From the NCBI GenBank assembly GCA_016709025.1, contig JADJEQ010000004.1, positions 186,001 through 250,000 of the forward strand: a DNA stretch of 64,000 bases, given 5' to 3'. Positions 38,489-49,139 of this stretch are shown piece after piece. Position 1 is the stretch's first letter. Each line of letters begins with the position of its first letter. The stretch is from Bacteroidales bacterium. Lineage in GTDB: Bacteria > Bacteroidota > Bacteroidia > Bacteroidales > Lentimicrobiaceae. The notes below the pieces were generated by a model that saw only the letters and a list, made by a program, of their open reading frames with translations, was not told where the DNA came from and did not search any database. A program made the position numbers and the translations under genes.

Positions 38489-38635
38489 GTCCAACGATTG
38501 CAGATGACGTTTTGCAGCTGCAAGAAGTTGGCGGTTTCGAAGATGAAAACTGACTGCCAGCACAAAACTTGATACGAAGAACAAAGCTTCATTTTAACAC
38601 TGAGCCGCCAATTTCTTGCAGGTGCTGTTATGCGT
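38489..38635 (-). other. attC-like site between paralogues 4 and 3
   Basis: 147 bases in gene sense from ACGCATAAC (38635-38627) to GTTGGAC (38495-38489). Arms at 38514-38534 and 38605-38625 are 21 bases and pair at 19. The loop has a sequence shared with 34582-34717. This is the most textbook-like attC in the window. Confidence 0.68.
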
Positions 38636-38644
38636 TCGTATTTT

Positions 38645-39697
38645 TTACCAGGGTCCATTTTGTGTAACATTTATAAATCTGTCATTTTCATAACGATATG
38701 CTCCTCCAAACCCCACAAACCAAAGTCGGCTTTGCTGATCTTCGTAAATTTGAAAAGTCAGCGGACCATAATTGCCTTCTTCTATTCGATATTCAGTGAT
38801 TTTCTCACCACTTAATCTGTATATACTACGAGAGCAATTAAACCAGATATCACCCTTAGAATCCACGATTATACTGCCTGTTCCTTTACTTTCGTCAAAA
38901 TGCTTTTCGGTAATATTGGTAAGGGTATCTCCTTTGAGATGAAAAAGTCCTACTGAAGTAGAAACCCAGAATCCCCCTTTTTTGTCTTCAACTATTTTGC
39001 TAACAAAATTGGTGGGAATACCCACCTTGTCAGAAACACTCTTTAACCTGTTATTTGTATATGAAAAAAGTCCTGCATTCGTGCTGAACCACATTGTCCC
39101 CTTACTATCTTTAAGAATACTATGAACCATTTTTGTACTTGATACTCCCAAAGTTGAATCTCTTATGCCCTCTGGCAGCCCGAAGTTTACAAAGTTTTTT
39201 CTGTCAAATACGCAGACGCCTTCTATAGTTCCTATCCAAATTTTTCCTTCTGCATCTGATGAAATACACCAAACATCATTACTTATTAAGCCATCTGATT
39301 CGTAATAATTGGTCACTAATGCACCATTAATACTGCTAATACCATCAGAATGCCCAACCCAAATTATTCCATCTTTATCTTCTGTAATGTCTTTTATGGT
39401 GACACCTTTCCCAGATTCACTTTTAATGCTATCAATATGAATTAATGAGTCGCCAGCTAGTCTAAACGCCCCATTCTCCGTTCCAAACCAAAAATTACCC
39501 TTCCTATCTTGAAACATCATTCTCACAACCTGACTTATCTGATTTTTTAAATTTGAAAATTGAATTGTTTTCTTTTCTTCTATTACGGTTTGTTTATCAT
39601 CATTATTCGCTTGCCCATTAAAAGATGTCATAATAATACAGAGCGCAATTCCTGTAAATAATTTTATTCCATAAAATGGTGTTTTTACTTTTTTCAT
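38645..39697 (-). CDS. Propeller-repeat secreted protein that has lost its lipobox Cys (paralogue 4)
   Basis: 350 residues. N-terminal signal MKKVKTPFYGIKLFTGIALC, then MTSFNGQ where the paralogues have LTSCNGQ; the lipid-attachment Cys is replaced by Phe, so the protein is probably soluble in the periplasm or secreted. Six to seven Reg_prop blades (DRKGNFWFGTENGAFRLAG, DKDGIIWVGHSDGISSING). More diverged from the other three than they are from each other. Confidence 0.8.
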   Translation of the reverse strand: MKKVKTPFYGIKLFTGIALCIIMTSFNGQANNDDKQTVIEEKKTIQFSNLKNQISQVVRMMFQDRKGNFWFGTENGAFRLAGDSLIHIDSIKSESGKGVTIKDITEDKDGIIWVGHSDGISSINGALVTNYYESDGLISNDVWCISSDAEGKIWIGTIEGVCVFDRKNFVNFGLPEGIRDSTLGVSSTKMVHSILKDSKGTMWFSTNAGLFSYTNNRLKSVSDKVGIPTNFVSKIVEDKKGGFWVSTSVGLFHLKGDTLTNITEKHFDESKGTGSIIVDSKGDIWFNCSRSIYRLSGEKITEYRIEEGNYGPLTFQIYEDQQSRLWFVGFGGAYRYENDRFINVTQNGPW

Positions 39698-40055
39698 TGG
39701 ATTCTAATTTTATATGACGCAAACGGGTTTAGGTTTAGGTTTAGGTTAAGGTTAAGGTTAAGGTTAAGGTTAAGGTGGAGGTTGAGGTTGTCCTTCGGCT
39801 TGGTTCGACAATGGTTCGGCAAAAGCTCACCTACCATCGCTCAGCAACCAGGATTGAGGTTGAGGTTGAGGTTGAGCCTTCTCACAAATCCAGTTCCCGA
39901 AATCAGAATAATTCGAATGTCAGTTTAACTATTCACTTATTCTCTCATTCTCTCATTCTCCCTTTCCCCATTCACCCCTTCTCCCCTTCTCTCACTCTCC
40001 CCTTCACTCTCTTCTTCACTCTTCACTCACTACTCACTACTCACCCGAAACCGGA
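39698..40055. repeat. Repeat spacer
   Basis: No gene. GGTTTAGGTTAAGG run (39726-39790), a dispersed TTGGTTCGACAATGG element (39791-39845), a GGTTGAGG run and a CTCATTCTCCCTTTCC-like pyrimidine run up to 40040. Confidence 0.8.
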
Positions 40056-40140
40056 AGAAAAGCATCCATAGCCACGGTCCGCCTTCCATCGCTCCCCCAT
40101 GCACTAAGCGGGTACCTCCCCGACCAGCTTCTCGCACCCC
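40056..40140 (-). pseudogene. Duplicated 3' fragment of the GH53 galactanase gene
   Basis: 85 bases almost the same as 42414-42497, the last 28 codons or so of the GH53 gene, in the same orientation, with about five differences. It has no start and no upstream part. The two copies form direct repeats around a 2.35-kb segment with the isochorismatase-like and DUF1801 genes. Confidence 0.8.
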
Positions 40141-40270
40141 GATTGGAATGAGTTTAGTTCAACCGGGAACCTGGGATGAAGCATGAGTTCAGCATAAACC
40201 AAAAATCGCTGGGTTCCCGCACAAGCGGGACAGGCATTGCAGACCGCTCATATTCCTGTTTATTAGCCGC
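40141..40270 (-). other. attC-like left half after the isochorismatase-like gene
   Basis: In gene sense opens GCGGCTAAT (40270-40262), which pairs over 8 bases with GTTAGCCGC before the gene (40862-40854). Continues AAACAGGAATATGAGCGG and CCCGCTTGTGCGGG, shared with 32805 and 33490. Confidence 0.6.
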
Positions 40271-40278
40271 CGGCATTT

Positions 40279-40776
40279 TTATTCAGAATCCAACAAGTCA
40301 CTCAAATTAATTATTTTACTGCCATTTTTTTCGTAATAATTCAGCATTTCGTCAATTTTCCTTTTATCATAACTCGTAATACAATCCGATACCACTGTAA
40401 CTTTGTAGTTTTCCCTGCACATATTAAATACGGTTGATTTCACGCAGGCAATGGCGTCTGCTCCTGTAATGTAAAATTCGCTTATTTCATTTTTCCTGAT
40501 AAAGTCAGCAAAATCTTCGCTGGTCAATGCGTTGCCTTTGGATTTTTCAAAAATGTTGTTGGAAACCAATTTCATGTCCGAAACCAATTCAGACCCACGA
40601 GTATCAGGTTTGAAAGTCCTTGTGCCGTCAGATAAGTTATAATGCCTTATGTAAACGACATGAATTTCATTTTCCACTGCCCAATCTATTGACCGATTAA
40701 CATTGTCAATGATTTCTTTGTAGTTTTTGGTAATGTCATTTTGAATGTCAATGACTACTAAAGACTTTTTCTGCAT
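40279..40776 (-). CDS. Isochorismatase-like cysteine hydrolase
   Basis: 165 residues. Catalytic triad of the family is visible: Asp in VVIDIQND (residue about 10), Lys in FEKSKGNAL (about 80) and Cys in GADAIACVKST (about 112). Hydrolyses a small amide or ester; substrate unknown (nicotinamide, ureidomalonate or isochorismate in relatives). Cytosolic. Single gene in a cassette-like unit with matched half-sites on both sides. Confidence 0.87.
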   Translation of the reverse strand: MQKKSLVVIDIQNDITKNYKEIIDNVNRSIDWAVENEIHVVYIRHYNLSDGTRTFKPDTRGSELVSDMKLVSNNIFEKSKGNALTSEDFADFIRKNEISEFYITGADAIACVKSTVFNMCRENYKVTVVSDCITSYDKRKIDEMLNYYEKNGSKIINLSDLLDSE

Positions 40777-40853
40777 GGGATTTCCTTCTTTTATTTTTAT
40801 GTTTTAATTTAATTTTCTATTTCATTGTCCATCGCATTGTCGCTTGTTCGCTT

Positions 40854-40925
40854 GCGGCTAACTCGTTTATATCATCACAAACATACCACTTTACCCATTC
40901 CCGTCAAACTTTACCCGGCATAAAA
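40854..40925 (-). other. attC-like right half before the isochorismatase-like gene
   Basis: In gene sense: GGTAAAGTTTGACGGG, AAAGTGGTATGTTTGTGATG, then ACGAGTTAGCCGC. Same right half as at 22349, 31555 and 32749. The rest of the 40777-41096 spacer holds GGTTGAGG and GGAATATTGG repeats. Confidence 0.6.
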
Positions 40926-41096
40926 TCATGCAGAAGTTGAGGTTGAGGGTATGAACTGAGCGTAGTCGAAGCTTTAAGGTTAAGGTTAAGTTGGAAGGAT
41001 GGAATATTGGAATATTGAAAATAGGTCCTTCGAACAGAAAAGGCTGCTATTCATGAGTTGATAGTAATTTCTATAGCCGATTAGTGAAATCCAATT

Positions 41097-41546
41097 TTAC
41101 TTTACTTTAGACTTTGAGCTTGAATTTTCCGCCTCAAACCCAAACCGTATTGCCGCTTTAAGTTCTTCAACATTTATATCCTTCAGTGTTTTGAACTTTA
41201 TGCAGTACCCGGTAACACTTGCCTTCCCTATTTTATCCCCGTAAGTTTTGGCTAACCAGGTCTTATCTTCGATACCAAGGATATAGACAGAGATTCCGGT
41301 TGTATTTGCACTCAGACCAATCTGATAAAACTCCCTGGTCTTTCCATCGGCATATTTTATGGTGTAAAGTCCATATCCTATATTGGGATTGGAAACAGTT
41401 TTATTTTCACTGTTTTTACCATCCAGAAACCATAATTTACAAGCCGGCTTTATTTCCGGAATGATGCGATGCAACGCCTGCATTTCACTGCGTTTCGGTT
41501 CTGGCTGACTGGCAATATATGCGTCTATTTGTTCTTGTACGTTCAT
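41097..41546 (-). CDS. DUF1801 (YdhG-like) domain protein
   Basis: 149 residues. Starts MNVQEQIDAYIASQPEPKR, the usual opening of DUF1801 proteins, with PACKLWFLDG and the C-terminal VEELKAAIRFGFE that also fit. Small cytosolic protein of unknown activity, with distant similarity to frataxin-like folds. It is the last - strand gene of the cassette-like stretch; its own half-sites were not found. Confidence 0.8.
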   Translation of the reverse strand: MNVQEQIDAYIASQPEPKRSEMQALHRIIPEIKPACKLWFLDGKNSENKTVSNPNIGYGLYTIKYADGKTREFYQIGLSANTTGISVYILGIEDKTWLAKTYGDKIGKASVTGYCIKFKTLKDINVEELKAAIRFGFEAENSSSKSKVK

Positions 41547-42394
<848 letters not shown>

Positions 42395-43477
42395 TTACTT
42401 TAGACTTGAGCCCAGAAAAGCATCCATCGCCACGGTCGGCCTTCCATCGCTCCCCCATGCACTAAGCGGGTACCCCCCCGACCAGCTTCTCGCCCCCTGT
42501 GGCTCCCAGTAAAACACCCCGAGTCCTTTATTGTCCGGCACCGCCTTCACCTTTTCCTGCAGGGCAACCAGCATATCATACGTATTCTGAGCCTTGGAGT
42601 CCTCACCCCCGGTCTCCACCACCATCACTTCCTTGCCGTACCGGGTAACCATATCCAGCAGATTATCGCCCAGGTCGTCAATCGAAAGCGTGTAATCCGG
42701 ATGCCCGTTGAGCCAGTATGGATAATACGAAAGGCCGATGATATCGTACTTCATGTTGTTGGCTTTGGCGTTGTCGAACCACCACCTGAACCGGCCATTG
42801 TCGTTGCCCTTGTCCACATGCAGAATGACCTTCGATTTTGGGCTCACCGCCTTCACCGCGTCGTAGCCCTTGTTGATCAGTTGCGCCAGCTGCGGCCAGT
42901 TGGTCGCATTGCTGCCATCGGGCCAGAGCATGCCGCCCGATATCTCGTTGCCCACCTGCACCCATTCCGGCTCGATGCCTGAATACTTCAGCGCCGACAT
43001 CACCTCAAAGGTGTAATCGTATACATCGGTGAGCAGTTGCTCAAAGGGGTGGTCTTTCCAGGCCGCAGGTTTGGTTTGTTTGGAAGGATCGGCCCACGAA
43101 TCGCTGTAGTGAAAATCGATCATCAGCTTCATGCCCTGGTTCTTTACCCGCAGGGCCATGGCTACGGTTTCGGCTTTGCTGCAGTGCCCGTCGGTTTTAT
43201 GATTCGAAGGGTTTACCCAGGTTCTGAGCCGGATGGCATTGATGCCATGATCTGCCAGGATCTGCAGACAGGGCTGCTCCACCCCCTGGTCGTTGTAGAA
43301 CTTATAACCGGTAGCCTCCATCTGCGGCAGCCAGCTGATATCCGCCCCCTTGATAAATACCGTGTCGGGCTTTTCCACAATCGGATCGTCCGGTTTGTCC
43401 TTTGGCTTTGAACAACTTACATTAAATAACAAAGTGCTGAAAATGGCCGTCAATAAACAGGCCCTGAAGTTTTTCAT
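42395..43477 (-). CDS. GH53 endo-1,4-beta-galactanase lipoprotein
   Basis: 360 residues from ATG 43477 (MKNFRACLLTAI), lipobox FNVSC. Hydrolyses beta-1,4-galactan side chains of pectin outside the inner membrane. Seen: GADISWLPQME, INAIRLRTWV, MIDFHYSDSWADPS, the acid/base Glu in VQVGNEISGGMLWP and the nucleophile Glu in VMVVETGG, plus a C-terminal YWEPQGARSW. Length is normal. No SusC/D genes are beside it, so it is not in a classic utilisation locus. Its last 28 codons are duplicated at 40056-40140. Confidence 0.94.
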   Translation of the reverse strand: MKNFRACLLTAIFSTLLFNVSCSKPKDKPDDPIVEKPDTVFIKGADISWLPQMEATGYKFYNDQGVEQPCLQILADHGINAIRLRTWVNPSNHKTDGHCSKAETVAMALRVKNQGMKLMIDFHYSDSWADPSKQTKPAAWKDHPFEQLLTDVYDYTFEVMSALKYSGIEPEWVQVGNEISGGMLWPDGSNATNWPQLAQLINKGYDAVKAVSPKSKVILHVDKGNDNGRFRWWFDNAKANNMKYDIIGLSYYPYWLNGHPDYTLSIDDLGDNLLDMVTRYGKEVMVVETGGEDSKAQNTYDMLVALQEKVKAVPDNKGLGVFYWEPQGARSWSGGYPLSAWGSDGRPTVAMDAFLGSSLK

Positions 43478-44174
43478 ATGGATCATGGTGACTGAACAGG
43501 TAAAACATGAACCAAAATTAGATAAAATTTCGCTTTCCGTCCGGAAGGAAATAAAGGAAGAGTAAAGGTTAAGGTTGAGGTTAAGGTTAAGGTTAAGATT
43601 AAGGTCAAGGTTAAGGTTGTCTCCTTATGAAAATTGAGCGCCATTCTGTTTAGAAGGTCATTCGTCATTCGTCATTCGTAATTCGTAATTATAAGGTTAA
43701 GATTAAGGTTGAGGTTGAGGTTGAGGTTGAGGTTAAGGTTAAGCCTGCCCGCCTGAAGTGTGGCGGGTAAACCTGGCTGACAAATCATGTTGATTAGTTA
43801 AATCCGTTTAGCCAGTCAGACAGGGTTAAGGTTAAGGTCTGGTGATCCCCATTCTGTATAGAAGGTCATTCCTCGTTATCGCTCCGCTCTTACGAGGCAA
43901 GTTGTCATTCGTCTGTCACCCTGAGCGTAGTCGAAGGGGCATCATTCATAATTCGTAATTCGTAATTATAAGGTTAAGGTCAAGTGAACCCTATTCTGTA
44001 TAGAAGGTCATTCGTCATTCGTCATTCGTAATTCGTAATTATAAGGTTAAGGTCTGGTGAACCCCATTCTGCATAGAAGGTCATTCGTCATTCGTCATTC
44101 GTCATTCGTCATTCGTAATTATAAGGTTAAGGTTAAGCTTGACAAGCCAATCTATGAAAACCAGCTTTTCCGGA
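43478..44174. repeat. Gene-free repeat spacer
   Basis: GGTTAAGGTTGAGG runs at 43565-43620 and 43690-43750. Four to five copies of a unit with TATAGAAGGTCATTCGTC, TCATTCGTAATTCG and ATAAGGTTAAGG between 43640 and 44135. One TCACCCTGAGCGTAGTCGAA block at 43916. Confidence 0.85.
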
Positions 44175-45961
44175 CTATTCCTTAAGGATCTTAATTACCC
44201 TGAAAGTTTTTCCGCTTACCGGTTTTATAAGATAAAGGCCTGATCTAAAACCAGTCGTCTGAACAAGGATTCTTCCAGTAAGAACTCCTTTATGCACAAC
44301 CTGCCCTGTTGAATTGATAATTTCAAATCCTGTTGCCTCGCCACTCCCCCAGCCTCAATAACCAGCTCATTTTTAAACGGGTTCGGATAAGCCGCAACGG
44401 TGAACGCATCCCCTGCCCTGCCGAGCCCGGTAAGCGTGTAATCTACTATGTTGGATGGTTCGGAACTGCAACCCGACAACGTAACAATCGTATAGTAACT
44501 GCCATTGGCAATGGGTGTGTAAACCGGATTTTCCGCACCGGCGATCAGGCCGTTTGAATCATACCACTGGTTGCCGGCCGGGGCATCGGATACCAGGTCG
44601 TTGTTGTTCTGTGTAACCACAGGCGTCTCAGGCACGGGATTAACGGTAACCGCCAGGGCGGCGGCAGCGCCTTCCCCGTAACTATTCACCCCCTTCACGG
44701 AAATATCGCCGGAAACGGCCGATTGGCCGAAACTGACGGTAATGCTGTTGGTTGTGCTGGTCCCGGTAACCCCTTCAGGCAATATCCAGTTGTAAGAGGT
44801 GGCATTCGGAATTTCCGACACTGAATAGGTAACCAGGCTATCCCCCCGGCAAACCGTTGCCTGACCTGTTACCGTGGCACCGCAACCGGGCAGATGGTTT
44901 ACCAGCACCCTGAACAGCAGCAGGGTAATGCCATCCATCCCGGCAGGAAACGCGTTGGCCAGGCCGCAGACCGCAACATCCATGCAGGGATCATACACCA
45001 TCCTGCTCTTGTAACCCCAGGTGGAACCGCCATGCCCCCAGGTGGGGTGACCAAAAAACGTTTGATTCTCCAGCCCCAAACCATAGGTATAGGATGCGGT
45101 GGCCGGTATAAAATCCGTTAATTCCGCGAAGGAGGCTGAATCCAGAACCTGACCATTCATTAGTGCCTGGTACCAGTTTACCATATCGGCGGAGGTCGAG
45201 AACAGCGCGCCGGCACAGCCGCCCGCCGTATTCAGCCCGACCCTCGAAGTATCGTGAAAATCCACCCCGAAGTACCAGCGGTGTGCCACGGTGTCGATCT
45301 CCGGTTCCATCACATCGTAAAAGGTGTTGTTCAGGTCCAGGGGCGTAAGGATGCTGTCGCGGATAAGCTGCGATATATGCATGCCGGAAGCGCTTTCGGC
45401 CACCATGCCGGCCAGGATATAGTTGATGTTCGAATAGCCCCAGCCGGTGCCTGCAGGGAAGGTTGGCGCGCCCACCCATCCCAGCACCTCTTCCGGGGTA
45501 AAAAACCTGTCAGGGTTATTCATAATGGTATCCATCCAGGGAGGTACCGACAGCGGATCTGAAACCCCGCTGGTATGGTTCAGCAGTTGCCGGAGGGTGA
45601 TATCCGGGTCAATATTCGGATAATCCGGCAGCCAGGTATGCAAGGAGTCGTCTAAGCCAAGTTGGTTGCCTGCGGCCAGTTTCAGCAGCGCCGTGGCCAC
45701 AAACAGCTTGGTATTGCTGGCAATGCCGAACTTCATATCCGGCGTTACCGGGCTGCCTTCATGCGACACCCCGCTCGTCCCCTGCCATACCCCCTGCCCC
45801 GGCACATATACCCCGGCCGACATCCCTTTTACATTGGGGATGGCCGCAACATATGCATCGAGCGTATCCTGCAGCATGGTGGCCAGTAGGGGGTTAAAGG
45901 GCTGGGCGTGGGTGCCGGTAAAAGTCGATAATAAGAGCGCGGTGCAGAGGATCTTCTTCAT
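44175..45961 (-). CDS. Serine hydrolase (beta-lactamase fold) with T9SS tail, frameshifted near the end
   Basis: Starts at ATG 45961 (MKKILCTALLLSTFTGTHAQ, signal peptide); upstream in-frame ATG at 46006 is less likely. N-terminal half is a class C beta-lactamase/D-alanyl carboxypeptidase-type domain: SNTK (SxxK serine), YSNINY (YxN) and GHGGSTWG (third motif). Then PKD-like and Ig-like segments and YPNPFKNELVIEAG, the T9SS domain. The first frame stops at 44225. One missing G in the C5 run at 44346-44350 explains this; the shifted frame reads TGFEIINSTGQVVHKG and ends at 44175 with GKTFRVIKILKE. Probably a secreted peptidase or esterase. Confidence 0.85.
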
Positions 45962-46434
45962 GCGGTTCCGTTTGTGTTTGGAGGCATTTATAACTAAACA
46001 AGACAAGCTGGTTACTTGTCTTTTATTAGTTTATTTTTTTTCGATTGGTAATCCTGCCAGAGTTATATCTGATCTTTACTACAGGTATTATGACTTCCTG
46101 AAATGACACGATGCGAGGGATTAACTTCGATATTCTTTATAACTATTCATACAGGTCGAGTGGAAATAAAGTTTCTGGTTTGAGATGGAGTTATTACTTA
46201 TATCGGGTATTGAAATCACTGGTTGAATAAAATATCGGACCAATCATTTAACAGTAGTTTTATTAACCGGATGGCAAATAAAGGTGGGTACAGCCTGTAA
46301 GACAGGAAACCACAAAAAAAGAGAATTGCTAATCTGTAATTGAAAATAAATGGAAAATATTTTTACAATAAAACATTTTTTACATACAACATTGATCTGC
46401 AGTGATTTTAGTAAAAACGAAATGCTAATATTTT
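45962..46434. other. AT-rich intergenic region
   Basis: No gene seen. AT content rises strongly. A small hairpin CCTGTAAGACAGG lies near 46288-46300. Confidence 0.6.
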
Positions 46435-46464
46435 AAAAGCATCATTCGTTTGATGCTTTTTTAT
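46435..46464. terminator. Bidirectional terminator hairpin
   Basis: AAAAGCATCA-TTCGTT-TGATGCTTTTTT: a stem with T-run on both strands. It lies in an otherwise gene-free area, which suggests an unrecognised transcript ends here. Confidence 0.8.
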
Positions 46465-46620
46465 TCCCCTGTTAAACAGTGATATATATACATTATCTCA
46501 TTAATTAAGGATTAGATTTTGGTATTTTTCGGGATACAATAACCCAATATGTAAAATTTTCTCAAATTAATTATTATTAAAAGTTGTTGATAAATATTTT
46601 GCTTTATATCAATTTTGCTC

Positions 46621-46651
46621 TTGCATTTTAAAATTTTATATAGTATATTTG
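46621..46651 (+). promoter_or_regulatory. Bacteroidota-type promoter
   Basis: TTGC (46621-46624), 19 bases, then TATATTTG (46644-46651), close to the TTTG-N19-21-TAnnTTTG consensus. No gene starts for about 570 bases downstream. Confidence 0.6.
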
Positions 46652-46658
46652 TAGATAA

Positions 46659-46944
46659 AGATTCAAGAACAATATTGTTTATTCATATACACTGATAATA
46701 TTACTATCGAAACTAAACTTCTGCCATCAAGCTAAGACAAGTTCCCTTTGATGTATGTCAAATTAAATGAAAAATTGAGAGTGTGATTTAGAAAATGAAC
46801 GGTTAAAACCTGATTGTAAGATTACAATGTTATTTGATGGCAGAAAACTGCTACTTAAGAAAACTCCTACTTTAAGATTTTTGGATTTACATAGGGAATA
46901 GCCACCCCCAATAAAAAAAACCTCCCCCGGAGGTTTATTGTCAA
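46659..46944 (+). ncRNA. Candidate structured small RNA, about 285 nt
   Basis: A transcript from the promoter at 46644 would end at the hairpin at 46917-46940. Inside, TTCTGCCATCAA (46719-46730) and TTGATGGCAGAA (46834-46845) pair perfectly over 12 bases, and a TTGTAA-GA-TTACAA hairpin lies between. Only short ORFs. I do not recognise an Rfam family; it could also be the 5' leader of the 47229 gene. Confidence 0.4.
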
Positions 46945-47228
46945 CGCGAATTAACTTAGTACGAACCAAAACCGAGAGAGGCTAAACAAAGATACAAAAA
47001 AATTGCTCAGATACTGATTTGCTGAGCAGTTATTGCGATATTATTATATCGAAGGTCAGCATAGCACGCCCTTACCGGTTTTAGTGTGCGGTGCGACAGC
47101 CGATGGCTTTAAATGAACCGGCGCCGGTTAAAGCAGTTCAACCTGTAACTTATTGACTGCGAGAGTGGAAAAGCATCTGAGCCCGGAGGATGTAAAACCC
47201 AGGGTTATAACAGTTAATACATACAATT
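46895..47228 (+). promoter_or_regulatory. Duplicated leader, copy A
   Basis: Shares with 49140-49391 an opening GGGATAGCC block with GTCAACGCGAATT and GTACGAACCAAAA, and a closing GACTGCGAGAGTGGA block before a small secreted-protein gene. Contains a GCTCAG/CTGAGC hairpin at about 47003-47027. Confidence 0.5.
46917..46940. terminator. Terminator-like hairpin
   Basis: AAAAACCTCC-CCC-GGAGGTTTATT: an A-run before and a T-rich stretch after a GC-rich stem. A decayed version lies in the second leader near 49172-49193. Confidence 0.6.
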
Positions 47229-47687
47229 ATGAAATCCGCAAAACTTATAATTATCGCCACATTAGTTGCCTTTGTTTCCATAGTACAGGCACAAAAAACA
47301 TTCGTACCCAGCGATGTAATCGGAGGTAAAACCATTGTGAAATGGGCCAAAGAATGGGATCTTAAAGCCTTCCAGCAAACGAAAGAGGTATACCAGAAAG
47401 GGATGTCACAGGAAGCATTTATTAAGGCTATTAAAAGCAACTTTCCCGCCCAGGCATCTGCATCATTTAAAGAAGTCTTTGTTCCGTACTATGAGTATGT
47501 TTACACCTTACACACCAGAGGGCTTACCGATGCACAGGTTGTTAATGCGGTTACCGGAAGGGAAACCACGGAGATGATTAACGGGCTCTCTACCTGGAAT
47601 GCAAACAACCCTGGCGTATTAATTGAGGCTGCAAAATGGCCATGGAAGAAAATTCTTGAAATACTTGATATTATAATAATATCTTAA
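47229..47687 (+). CDS. Small secreted protein, 152 residues
   Basis: Signal peptide MKSAKLIIIATLVAFVSIVQAQ. The mature part is helical (WAKEWDLKAFQQTKEVYQKG, MSQEAFIKAIKSNFP, GLTDAQVVNAVTGRETTEM). No family recognised. The last residues KILEILDIIIIS are hydrophobic. The gene follows a leader that is duplicated before the 49392 gene, so the two are probably regulated together. A terminator follows. Confidence 0.65.
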   Translation: MKSAKLIIIATLVAFVSIVQAQKTFVPSDVIGGKTIVKWAKEWDLKAFQQTKEVYQKGMSQEAFIKAIKSNFPAQASASFKEVFVPYYEYVYTLHTRGLTDAQVVNAVTGRETTEMINGLSTWNANNPGVLIEAAKWPWKKILEILDIIIIS

Positions 47688-47714
47688 CTCTGTGAAATTC
47701 TGTTGATATTGTTT

Positions 47715-47754
47715 AACTGTCTTCCTATAAATTCAAATTACAGGAAGGACAGTT
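47715..47754 (+). terminator. Terminator hairpin after the 152-residue gene
   Basis: AACTGTCTTCCT pairs with AGGAAGGACAGTT; a short T/A stretch follows. Confidence 0.65.
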
Positions 47755-47853
47755 ATTAAAAAACTCTTAATAAATATCTATTCATTAGTAAATCAATGCA
47801 TAACAAAAATACAATTTAACCATTTTTTAATAATATACCCCTAAAATACAATT

Positions 47854-49062
47854 ATGAAAACTAAAATTTTATTCCTAGCATTTTTGGCATTTACTGCTTT
47901 TTAACTTCATTTCAATTTATTCAAACACTGAATGGTTTAATAAGAGAACAATTAAATATAAAAAGGAAATACATTGCAAGTTCAATTATATAGATAATCA
48001 AATATTAATGGATACTATGTTTCCACACTGGTTCAAGGAAACTTATCTTATTAGACTTAGGATCTCCAATAAGTGTTGTATTTGCAGATCCATCTCTTAT
48101 AAATGACATAAAGAGCAAACCTAGAAATAATAAAAAGGAGAAACTACTTCAGCGGATGGAAACCTATTAAAACGAGAATATATAACATTAGGGAACTTAA
48201 TAACCAGCTTGTTTAAGATCGAAAACAGCTTTATTTCGTTTGAGCGGCCAGACCCAATTTGCTTGTAATAGAATAAGCGGGATTTGGGGAGTGATCTTTT
48301 TGCCCCGACTTTAAAAGGAAAAGAAATAAAATTCTTAATTATCCTGATGCAGGATACTACAATTGCCATTTTAGATTCATTGCCTTCTTTGGAAAATTGG
48401 ATTTAAATGAAAGCCAATTTTACTTATATATCACACATAAAATTAAAAGCAAAAATAACAAGAAAAAAATTGACTTCTATTTTGATACTGGATTTGCAGG
48501 TAGTATAATAATGAACTAGGGAACCTATGAATGTAACTCAAAGGACACGAAAATTTTAAGAGATCAAAAAAATATATGGGTATATAACCAATACTCTATC
48601 TGGCACCCAAATTGATTCAGCTAATCAAGGAAGATATAAATTAAATTTAGGAAATACTATTGATTAGTAGCTGTTCTATCTACAAAATCAATTGATTTGA
48701 ATGCATTAGGGATGGAGTTTATACGAAGATTTAATGTACTTGTTGATTACAAAAAAAAACAACTTTACCTTCAACCCAATCCAAACTATCAACCACCCAA
48801 AAAAACATTTTACATATCTAAAGGCTTTAAAGCCAGGAATATGAACGAAAATCATATCCTGATAATCAATATGGAGGTAAATGGTCTGGCAGAAAAATCA
48901 GGGCTAAAAGTTGGTGATCAGATTCTTTCGATCAACAATATTGAAGCCGGTAAAGGAGATAATTGCGAAGTAGTCCGACTTTTCGGTGAAATAGATGGAA
49001 AATCAACCCAGAATGAAGTAACTGTTAAGCGCGACAACGAAATACTGAAATTCAAACTCTAA
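47854..49062 (+). pseudogene. Decayed retropepsin-like aspartyl protease with PDZ domain
   Basis: Starts MKTKILFLAFLAFTAF and then stops. Fragments in shifting frames follow: LLDLGSPISVVFAD (first catalytic half, DLGS in place of DTGA) near 48045-48090, YFDTGFAGSIIMN (second half) near 48480-48518, then an intact part from 48697: GMEFIRRFNVLVDYKKKQLY and a PDZ domain (GLAEKSGLKVGDQILSI). Gene order matches the two-domain aspartyl proteases of Bacteroidota. At least three frameshifts or stops, too many for one read error, so it is a real pseudogene. Confidence 0.8.
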
Positions 49063-49139
49063 CCTTTTGCCAATGTGACTGGCAGCCTGATCTAATTGAA
49101 ACGGAAGAAATTAAAAGATCCTGTTAACAACAGGTATTT

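Noticed and set aside
39726..39790. Telomere-like GGTTAAGG run
   Set aside because: Interior to the contig and repeated in many spacers, so it is a dispersed simple repeat.
43640..44135. CRISPR-like array of repeated units
   Set aside because: Units are not separated by unique spacers of constant length and are themselves made of shorter repeats; no cas genes.
46763..46969. 68-codon - strand ORF
   Set aside because: It crosses the terminator hairpin and structured region and has no domain or start signal.
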